Positions 55,962-64,000 of a stretch of DNA of 64,000 bases are shown here, piece after piece. Source of the DNA: Physcomitrium patens (lineage: Eukaryota; Streptophyta; Bryopsida; Funariales; Funariaceae). Both the position numbers and the translations under genes were made by a program. Position 1 is the stretch's first letter. Each line of letters opens with the position of its first letter. The notes beneath the pieces were generated by a model that worked only from the letters and a program-made list of their open reading frames with translations, was not told the DNA's origin and did no database searches. The stretch covers positions 8,702,450-8,766,449 of the forward strand of contig NC_037275.1 of the NCBI RefSeq assembly GCF_000002425.4, in the 5' to 3' direction.

Positions 55962-56693
55962 TACAATTCTTTTTTAGTGCATACTTACAATAGATAATTT
56001 CTCAAGTGTTCTTTTCCTTGATGAAATAGCAATAATCTTTTTAATCCAAATTAATATAGATTTATTCATAACATGCATTTAGTTCTAGTTACTTATGTTG
56101 CTTGAAAATACTTATTGATCATTCCAATTCCAGAAATCTTATTGTATTAATAAAAAGAGATTAGATTATTTTTTAGAACCTTACATCAAGAAGAGCACTT
56201 CTCAAATTACTTTTACTTGATTACATACATATTCAATGGTGCATGAAGAGATTCACAATAAATGCCACAATCTCACCTTATATTGCACAAAGATATTTTA
56301 AATAGTTCAATGTGCCATCACCATGAATTATATAGATAGTTGACCACATCAATCACAAAGAGAATCTTAATAGATAATTAAATACATGACGAAATAGGAA
56401 GTTGTTGATTTAAGAGAAGTGACATCATTCATGGAAAAGAAAAAAAGGGCAATAAAGTCAACAAGGCTTTTAAAATAGATGATGACAATAACGATAACTA
56501 TTCCAAATTGCAATAACAATGCAAGTTGTTGCCACTTCTACAAGGTCAAATTCACAACATTTTGGAGCATGATAATCGAGCTACAACACATTGAGCTATA
56601 TTTATGAACACAACACATGGGGTGGAATGAGGTTGCTTTAGAATACACTGAATTAAACATTAGAACCCAAGGATGTTACTTTAACAACTCCTA

Positions 56694-56726
<33 letters not shown>

Positions 56727-56929
56727 TACATCCTCACTTACCATGTGAATATACATATAAAAGCATATATGTTATTCTCAAAATATGTACCTAATTCCAA
56801 TAAATTGATTAAGGAAATATTTTCTTGAAATTGAACTAGAATACAAAGTCAATTACAATGTCAGCGTGATATGAAATTCATGTTGCAACCTTCTTTTTAG
56901 GTATCACACAATTCTAGGAGAATTCAGAA
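55962..56929. other. AT-rich sequence, nothing recognised
   Basis: Transition zone between repeats and higher-GC DNA. It contains a TA microsatellite (56694-56718). No coding or LTR remnant recognised. Confidence 0.5.
56694..56718. repeat. (TA)n microsatellite
   Basis: Short alternating TA run. Confidence 0.9.
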
Positions 56930-56980
56930 GCTATCAATGGAAGTACAGGTGCAGGTTACAGCCGCACACAAATATGTAGG

Positions 56981-57025
56981 CATATATATATATATATATA
57001 TATATGTGAGAGTGTGTGTGTGTGT
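56981..57025. repeat. Compound (TA)n-(GT)n microsatellite
   Basis: A TA run followed by GTGAGAGTGTGTGTGTGTG at the start of the higher-GC region. Confidence 0.92.
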
Positions 57026-57751
57026 AACGGTGCATATTAATTAAAATTAAAACCCATAGTTAACTCTCCACAATAAGACAACCAAAATCTGCAACCTGAG
57101 ATTCCGCTGACACTCCATTCTTCGACCTGTCAAACAGATTCTCATTCTCTTCCCGTTTCGTGGAAGTTTATTAGTTGCAAAACCCACATAAAAAGGGGAC
57201 GATCGAAAAATCTTCACTGAAGGGGGAAAAGCATCCTTGTCTGATCCGCTCTCATTCTTAACTTCCCCAAAAGAGTAAACTCGTCACATGGCTGTGAATA
57301 GATTCTGAACCATAGAAACTTACTCTATCAGGAAATGGCTGTAAACCCACATAATGCAGATGAATGTTCTTTTTTTACATAAAAAACCTGATAGTCGAAG
57401 TAAGTCGGAGACTTTAACTTCTGACACTATAATTTGCAAAGGTTACGAGTCTGATTCCTCCATTTTTATTGAGAAAGGTCTGATGCGAAGCGCTGCTCCA
57501 TGATATGTAGAGTTACTTTACAGAATAAATTAGGTCTGTGGAAGAGTCAAAGATCTTTCGTAACTCGGATATCCTGAATACTGGGACCTAAAGCGAGTGT
57601 CCGTTCTCAACAAACGATGTGGCAGTCTAAGGACCTATAGAAACAAAATATATTTATTTACATATATGTCTACCCACCACCGCCAGTGGAGTGTACACAG
57701 TATGTACGCAGATTTATACGAGTACCAGCATGAAAGGAGTGCCGCATCGAA

Positions 57752-57804
57752 GGCAAGTGGGATCCAGACTTCGAACCTGTTGACCACTAGACCACCAGTC
57801 TAGG
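57752..57804 (-). other. tRNA-like remnant with A-box and B-box motifs
   Basis: On the minus strand TGGTCTAGTGG (fits the pol III A box of many tRNAs) is followed after only a few bases by GGTTCGAAGTC (B-box-like, able to form a T arm with one GU pair). The anticodon arm is missing, so it is no functional tRNA. It may be a tRNA-derived SINE head or a decayed tRNA. Confidence 0.45.
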
Positions 57805-58984
57805 ATTCAATTGAGTACATCGAGTCTGCATACTCAGTGGACGCTTTTTCAAGTGTCCAGACCTCAAAACATTCCCAGCCAGGCACTGCCACCCGGGGGA
57901 CGACCGCGATGACTCTGAGAATAGAGGGTCCAGTTGGCTCGCACCTGCAACGCGTTAAATACAGGCTTTGAAATCTGTGAAGAATAAGAAGTGGACATCC
58001 TGAGCTTGGGGTGTTTCAACAGTATGAATTGATCGCTGGGTTGAAAATATCGTACCTTTGAGGGGTCCGATTGGCGGAGAACACTGGAGAGTGAGCATTC
58101 ATTCCGTTGCACACTCATTCCGTTGGGGTTTGCGATGGAATAATGATAGCACGCAATAACCACAGGACGGACACTGCTTGGCGCGCATTGCCTGTCTTGG
58201 GTTGCTGGTGTTGGGACGGACATGTTTTTAGTGTACAATGAGTGTTACAGCTTATGCTGTATATCCTGGCGTGCCATGCAGCTGAAAAAGAGACACTCCC
58301 TGCTGTCACTGTGGGAGGAGCTCATTGTAGCCACTCGTACCAGGATGTTTCCATCCCTCTGGTTCCACGGAGAGGAGCAGATCAACCATCACTGAAAGCT
58401 CTCGGTCTGAATACTGGACCACAAGCTTATCGGACTTTGTCTCGTCAGAACGGAGGACTCATTCCAAACCAATGCACTGGCTTAAAAGTACATCGTCACA
58501 GATTCTCAGATCTGTACTGTCCTAACACCTAAGGGATTCATGCTTGCTACGGCTACAGGTCGATATGATGCTGAAATGCTTTACAACATAAACGTATATA
58601 TCTATGTATTATCGTATAAACATTGCCTATTGCTGTGAGTGACATTTGAGGAGGTGACAGGATGACGAACATTACTTGGGGTCCTGTCCCAAAAGCCACT
58701 CAAACTGCAAGACCTATCGACAACTGTCGTCGAAGCATGCTGTCCGTTATTCGCAGCTGACATCAAGAGACGTACATAGAGGGTTATGATCTTAAGAACC
58801 ATACAACTGATAACTGGCAGGTACCATTGCTGTAATAATAATAAATTTGGATGATAAGCTAGACAAAACATGAAAATCCACGTAACAATGAGTAACCAAA
58901 TGTAATATTCCAGTTGCGCCGTCTAATCGTGAAGGCAACTGGAACAGCTTTTCGAACGAACCTACAAAAAACAACTTGACCCTG

Positions 58985-59026
58985 CATGAAATAAGTGATC
59001 TGAGTTATGTTCACTTATTTCATGCC
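58985..59026. other. Perfect 15-bp inverted repeat
   Basis: GCATGAAATAAGTGA (58985-58999) and TCACTTATTTCATGC (59012-59026), separated by 12 bases. Too short for a typical plant miRNA precursor; possibly a decayed MITE or a transcript 3' structure. Confidence 0.6.
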
Positions 59027-62000
59027 GTATTATAATTTGTTTCAAGATAGCTCCAGTACTTACACCTGCATGTTGCCAATAGCCTGTAGGAGCCAGTTCC
59101 GTGTGGTTCAGTGCGATTCGTCTCCAAGTCAACTGGTACACAACGAGTACTGATAATTCCCAGCAGCTTTAATGGGAATTTGTAACGACTATATCGGTCG
59201 CACTATGAGAACCACTGAGGGAGGTTTTTGTTGCCGATTCCCTTGTAACAAATTCTCACCAATGCACACGACGACAGTTGTCAAGGAAAAGGAAGTGACA
59301 ATATTTGCATGATTGAGTTGATAAGCAAAAAAGATAAACTAACAAAATCCTGCGAAGAGACAAACCATGAAAAGTTGTAAACAAATTGGAAGAAGCAGAG
59401 TGTAGTACAATTGCAGTGCCCAGGGCGGGAGTCAGGTGAAAGAAGCATTCAATTCAAGGACATTAGATGAATCACACTTTAGCAATGTTGAAGGATCGTA
59501 CCAGAGAATTTCTGAATCCACAAACTAGAAATTTTTTATTTTGGGAGTATTAACTATCATGTGGCTAAATACGTTGGTGTAAAAGGACGCACAAAGAGGC
59601 ATGCGGAGAGCATCTACAGCGGCGTATTCTTTAAAGTCGAGAAGCCACTTATGTGCAGTCAGCATAAAGGTCGCAAGAATAGCCAGTCAATGGGCACAAA
59701 TTCTGAATTGCTCTAGCACCTCAGCTACGCCCGCGATTTAACCAAGATATGATTCCTGCACATCCTCTCACAGTTATAGTTAGACTCCATATCACATGTT
59801 TTATGTCCTGTAAGTACGTGCACCAAGACATAAAAGACTTCACAAAGATATACTATCATCTCACGCCTAGATACTTATGACTTGATACTGAAACAATGTA
59901 TGGCATCAATTTACAGACAGTACTCCACCAGACGTTGTGTACGAAGCCAGGTGTCGAGCTGTGTGAGACTGTTCATCTCTGATCCGGTATCCTGGTGAAA
60001 AACATGGTGGATCACACAAGTTATTATCGTGCCATACAATTTCCATCAGGGTTTTGAGCAGGAACCGCTGCCACCTCCTGTGAATCGGCATTTGAATGGA
60101 GAGAATTCTTTCGTCGTGGTGCCAATGTCATGATCAATTCTGTTGTCACCGTAGAGTCAAGTTTCTCATGAAGTTTGAACTTATGACAGGGCTGACCTTC
60201 GAGACAGATGCGGTTTTATGCATCTCCAATCGCGTAGGCAAGCACGTTAATGAAATAAAATGTTACACTAAGAGCTCGAGGAAGTAATCAATTGTTTCAT
60301 AACAACTTGTCTGTGATTCTAAGAAAGTAATACAGCAATAAAGTACAGATCTAGTGTGATCCCTCTTCCCGTGAGTTGCAATCTAGGCATTCTAAGCAAG
60401 GAAAACTCTTGGATTTTGGGATTGTTTATTCTGGTATTGGTTCTGATTGGTTCCCTCATCACTTCTATGCACGCCGCATGTAGATCGTTCAATTTAAGGT
60501 TTGATGCTTACTGTTGATGACATTAACAACGAAGACGACGATCAAACGCACATAGAAATTGAAAAAAGTTACTGTACTATTAAGATTAGCATTGAGAATG
60601 GTGGTCACACCTAAACGCCAACATTTAACTCAATCTGCACACAAGAATTGAGTACATGAATTAGCGATACTAAACAAGGCTATTTGGAGGAAGTAATTTG
60701 TTTTATTTTAATTTTTAAATGCTGCATTAAACTTCCATTAGAGCTTTGATGTACATCCGAAAATGTCTTCTCAGCCAAACGCGTTGACAAGTGCCGACAG
60801 TTCTCATTCACTTCATTACCGCATATCAGTTCAATGTATTGTACTACACTACATATTAAAGATTAGACTCATGAACCTCCTACCTTTACAGAGATGACAA
60901 TCGTGGCGTGCATATCACGACTGTGAAAGAGAACAAAAGATCAACATCATAAAAACATCGAAGAAGTGCTCGAGCTTCAAAAGTAAATTCGTTGCAGAAC
61001 CAAGTCGTATTATTCAGTGCCTCGGCAGTACTCAGTAAAGCCTGTGTTTCGAGGCCCATAATTTATACTTGCAAACCTTCGCCACCGCCTTCCGCCACCG
61101 CCAAGTTGATTCAGTGCATCCAGAACAGAAATCATGGGAATTTTTCTGACAAGCGGAGAGATTCCATGGCAAGCAATCAGTAAAAGAGCCAGCTCACTTT
61201 GGTGCCACTAACGAAAAATGTGACAACCATCAAATCCCAAACCTGATCGTGCAAGTACCTTCCCGAGATCACAAGCTGTACCTTTTGGAGATCATAAGTA
61301 CCTTGCTACACTTTTAACTATCTAATAATGCATCTCGACTGTTACTGGCTAGTACGACCACTGGTAGATACGGATATGCCTCGGTCACACTACAACACGG
61401 AAGAGTGTTAACAACAATCACCGACAACTTGGAATCTAAATAATAGAGGTGCCAGTCAACCAACAGACACACTATAACTTGTAACTCGTATAACAGCCCA
61501 GCTCTGGAGCACATTCATGATGTACACGTAGTAATCGGCAACGTAATAATTGATGTTGTTCCAAAGTTCAGTTTGCTTCAGTACAAACGTAAGATACTCA
61601 GCTTAAGAAATGCTCACATCCAATCTGCTCTCTAGTATTCGGCTTGACTGGAACACGCTCCTAAACCAATACAGATAACGAATTTGGTCTCTAGTCTCCA
61701 CTGGCCTAGTAGAGTCCTGGAATATCTGGTCCGAAAAGTGACATGAATTCGGATGCGCCTACACTTATAAACCATCCTCAGCCGAGCTCTGAAGAATCTC
61801 GTAGTACAGCCGGTAACTGTAGTCACCGGCCCTATTAGTCTGATATGCAGCTAGATCCAAGAACTGTAGTCAATCCATCGTTACTGAGACCACAGCTTCC
61901 TCGGCCATCAACAGAACTGTCCGACCTGCACGAATCCAAGGACCCATATTTCTAAGGAATATTTAGAACTTTTCAGTACTGAAGCACACTGAGACAACGT

Positions 62001-62340
62001 CTCAATGGGTCTGGGCGGTTGAGAAACTTCGATTTCCGTCCAAGTATCAGGATAACCAGGTGATAGTGTCGCGAGAGAACATCGGAGATAAGGTCTGAAC
62101 GGTTGGAAGGTTGTGATAGTAACAAATCTAAGGAATCAACATTCTCCAGCTAGAATTGAGCACTTGAATGGGACCATTTGATGTAGGCCAAAACGAAAGA
62201 TCTCCCAACCAGGATACTGCTCCCTTAGTAAGGCACCGTCCATCTGCGTGAAGGTAATTGCAGCATCCGAAGTTGCCTCTCCTTCGATTGTCACAAGCGT
62301 TACATTCTGAAAGAACACGACACGATCATTCGCAGTAGAA

Positions 62341-62470
62341 ACACATCCAAGTAGGGTCTAGAAGAGAGAGAGAACAGCCCGATGACAGTGCACCATGTAC
62401 CGCTAAAATCGGTCACATGAGAAAAGTCCAGGGCTGTGCTCTCTCTCTTCGAAACCCGGCTTGAATGTAG
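62341..62470 (-). ncRNA. MIR529: MIR529-type microRNA precursor, hairpin 1
   Basis: AGAAGAGAGAGAGAACAGCC-C (62360-62380) pairs with GGGCTGTGCTCTCTCTCTTC (62431-62450) with a single mismatch and a 50-base loop. The stem continues outwards (ACATCCAAG...GGGTCT against its partner at 62451-62470). Read on the minus strand, the 5' arm is C plus GAAGAGAGAGAGCACAGCCC, a miR529 sequence as I remember it from moss. On the plus strand the 5' arm would have A at position 14, a mismatch to the known SPL target, hence the minus-strand call. miR529 guides cleavage of SPL/SBP transcription-factor mRNAs. The hairpin is nearly symmetric, so the strand is an inference. Confidence 0.85.
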
Positions 62471-62571
62471 AAAAGGGGAGTTTATGACGTGAACCATACA
62501 GAACCGAGATACGGCACTACGATGCCTGTGCCTAGGTATCTAATGGTTTTCTCTGAGTTACAACCGACATG

Positions 62572-62668
62572 CACTCAGGTTGGAACCAGAAGAGAGAGAG
62601 CACAGCCCATTCCAACTAAGCGGTTGCTCTTGGGCTGTACTCTCTCTCTTCTGATCCCAGCATGAGTG
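62572..62668 (-). ncRNA. MIR529: MIR529-type microRNA precursor, hairpin 2
   Basis: The arms are A plus GAAGAGAGAGAGCACAGCCC (62588-62608) and GGGCTGTACTCTCTCTCTTC plus T (62632-62652), with a 23-base loop and an outer stem (CACTCAGGTTGGAACCAG against CTGATCCCAGCATGAGTG). The minus-strand 5' arm reads GAAGAGAGAGAGTACAGCCC after an A, like the miR529 form of grasses and some mosses. The plus-strand 5' arm is also a valid miR529, so this hairpin alone does not fix the strand. It lies about 100 bp from hairpin 1; both may come from one primary transcript. Confidence 0.87.
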
Positions 62669-63434
62669 AGTAAATTGCTGACATCTATCATGATCTGAGC
62701 AAGTGAGTCGGTTAAGAAGTTTTCCTCACTTTGATAACGCTCCGACTAGATTCAAGGAACCTGCAAAATCATTCACGTCAGCCCTTCAAACATAGAGCAC
62801 ACTGACTACATGATGTTCCGTACTGGAATAATCATACTAAAGACAGTAACAGGAGCCAAAGATATAATTGGCTTCAAAAAATCAGATGCATGCGAACTGT
62901 AGCAAGCTCGTCTTATAGAACGAAGACGGTCATTGTTCCACGCACACAGAAACGATGGTCAACCGTATGGTTAAGAGGTTTAGCCCTGTCAAACTTCAGT
63001 CGGTGAGACAGAAAGAAATGGAACGGAAATCTAAACGGATGCTTGAGGTTGAACTTGCTAGAGAATCATGTAAACATTTTCAGTATGTCAATATTCGTTT
63101 TGAAAGTGGCGAACTATCTTGCCCATTGCTGAAAATGGTTGCTTCCCTGCAAAAAAAAACAATTTGCTACTCATGAGGCGACAGAATGCAGAGTGTAAGG
63201 AACTTCAAAGGAACGACGGCTCTAGGAATTACATGCTTAGAAGATAATTCTACGGCAAATTTGCTCGCGATTCGCAGACACTCGTCCCTCAGACACCCAG
63301 AAAACGTTCAAAACAGATGAAGCAAATAAAAAGTGGGGCAACAGAAAGAAGGAATAACGACATGTTGAGAGAATCATCAGAAAAAACCCTCGATTCTAGA
63401 TGCGATTTCTTTACCGAACCGCTTAGCAAACTAC
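62669..63434. other. Region next to the miRNA hairpins, no clear gene
   Basis: A plus-strand frame at 62955-63176 (73 residues, MVNRMVKRFSPVKLQSVRQK) is Lys/Arg-rich but has no recognised domain. If the hairpins are transcribed on the minus strand, this region belongs to the 5' part of their primary transcript or its intron. Confidence 0.3.
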
Positions 63435-63863
63435 TTACACCATAATAATTTTTAACCTGCTTGCCAGCATTCGGGGCATCTGCTGCGGACGCTCGCCTTC
63501 CAGACCCGCAGGATCACCTTCATGAAGAAAAATCACACTGGCCATCCGGTAGACATCCGGCAGCACCCTCAATCTAGAAATCAGCGTCAGATCTCCACAC
63601 CCCAACAGCACCCCGAACAGCGACACACCGATCACCGGCGAACATCGCAGCGTGCGGGAGTAGCAGCAATCCGCCTGAAGGGCCAAGGCAAGACCGAGAG
63701 AGAAGCTCGCACCACCGCCACCAAGGCACACCATGTGATGAAGCCAGATGCGCGAGTCAGCAGTCAAGGTCCCGTGCGAGGCACGAGGAAGGGAAGAAAG
63801 ACGAAGGCGGGCGGGAATTCTTTTCTGGAGACCAGATATGCACCCAGTTACATATATATACAC
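63435..63863 (-). CDS. Hypothetical ORF in a GC-rich block, unknown
   Basis: A 142-codon minus-strand frame (starting MYIYVTGCISGLQKRIPARL) lies in the most GC-rich and CpG-rich part of the right end. No domain recognised; its N-terminal codons come from a TA run. It may simply be open because of base composition. As it lies upstream of the MIR529 hairpins on the minus strand, it could be part of the first exon of their transcript. Confidence 0.2.
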   Translation of the reverse strand: MYIYVTGCISGLQKRIPARLRLSSLPRASHGTLTADSRIWLHHMVCLGGGGASFSLGLALALQADCCYSRTLRCSPVIGVSLFGVLLGCGDLTLISRLRVLPDVYRMASVIFLHEGDPAGLEGERPQQMPRMLASRLKIIMV

Positions 63864-64000
63864 AACACAGCCTTCCGTGGCTGTGCAACCGTGCCCACCA
63901 TCGCCCGATCCAGGGGAGACTTTTTCACTGCCGGTAGGCGCTGCTGTTGGTCACGTCGCCGCTATTCTTCCCCTCTCGCGCTCTCTCCCATGGCGTGTCT
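63851..64000 (+). promoter_or_regulatory. Possible promoter and 5' end of a plus-strand gene leaving the window
   Basis: CATATATATA (63851-63860) could be a TATA box. A C/T-rich leader (TTCTTCCCCTCTCGCGCTCT) precedes ATG-GCG at 63990, a common plant start context. Only three codons are inside the window. On the minus strand the same TA run could serve transcription towards the miRNA hairpins. The assignment is a guess from composition and spacing. Confidence 0.25.

Larger units (their letters stand above)
56930..62340. other. Higher-GC, host-like region without a convincing gene
   Basis: Composition changes at about 56930 and stays near that of ordinary host DNA to the end. Open frames on both strands are short (the longest, minus 58238-57864, 124 codons, overlaps frames on the other strand) and none has a domain I recognise. 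No transposon domain was seen. It could be intergenic DNA, introns and exons of a divergent gene, or a long noncoding transcript that includes the miRNA hairpins further right. Confidence 0.4.

Noticed and set aside
57864-58238. Minus-strand frame of 124 codons in the host-like region
   Set aside because: No recognised domain and overlapping frames of similar length on the plus strand, so not called as a gene.
62341-62668. miR156 or miR535 assignment of the hairpins
   Set aside because: The arms lack the TGACAG or TGACAA starts of miR156 and miR535 and match the miR529 register (GAAGAGAGAGAGCACAGCCC).
1-64000. CRISPR arrays, bacterial operons or plasmid origins
   Set aside because: None seen; the sequence is nuclear eukaryotic in character, and the short-period repeats are microsatellites.

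Overview
This is a eukaryotic, almost certainly plant, window; a bryophyte (most likely a moss) is the best guess. Two tandem MIR529-type hairpins near the right end carry miR529 variants I remember from mosses and liverworts. The retrotransposons are chromodomain Ty3/gypsy elements and the DNA transposon is a fungal-looking Tc1 element, both reported from mosses. No intact protein-coding host gene is visible.

About four fifths of the window is decayed, AT-rich transposon sequence. One chromovirus family accounts for copies A (1-3247, +), B (5192-12956, +), E (15415-18278, -), C (29690-35739, +), F (38320-44644, +) and the composite G1/G2 (47723-55961, -), plus solo and partial LTRs. A and B sit inside an older Ty1/copia element (-), and F sits inside a Tc1-like transposase gene. 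Target-site duplications or the continuing host reading frame support several of these nestings. Most stop codons look like C-to-T or G-to-A changes, as expected from long-term cytosine methylation.

The decayed copies together show the family's layout: LTR of about 550 bp; gag (333 codons including stop in both C and F); an A-AAA-AAY heptamer just before the gag stop, with pol in the -1 frame; pol with protease, RT, RNase H, integrase and chromodomain; then a separate ORF of exactly 423 nt in four copies (378 nt in F), of unknown function; then a purine tract and the 3' LTR. The sequence just inside the 5' LTR is complementary to the expected 5' end of the transcript, which suggests Tf1-like self-priming.

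A higher-GC island at 20.9-26.5 kb holds a 5'-truncated LINE (20.9-24.5 kb) and about 2 kb of unassigned sequence. The right 7 kb (56.9-64 kb) is also of higher GC and looks like host DNA: a tRNA-like remnant, the two MIR529 hairpins and a GC-rich promoter-like or first-exon-like end. Coordinates of decayed elements are good to a few bases where termini or target duplications are named, otherwise to some tens of bases.
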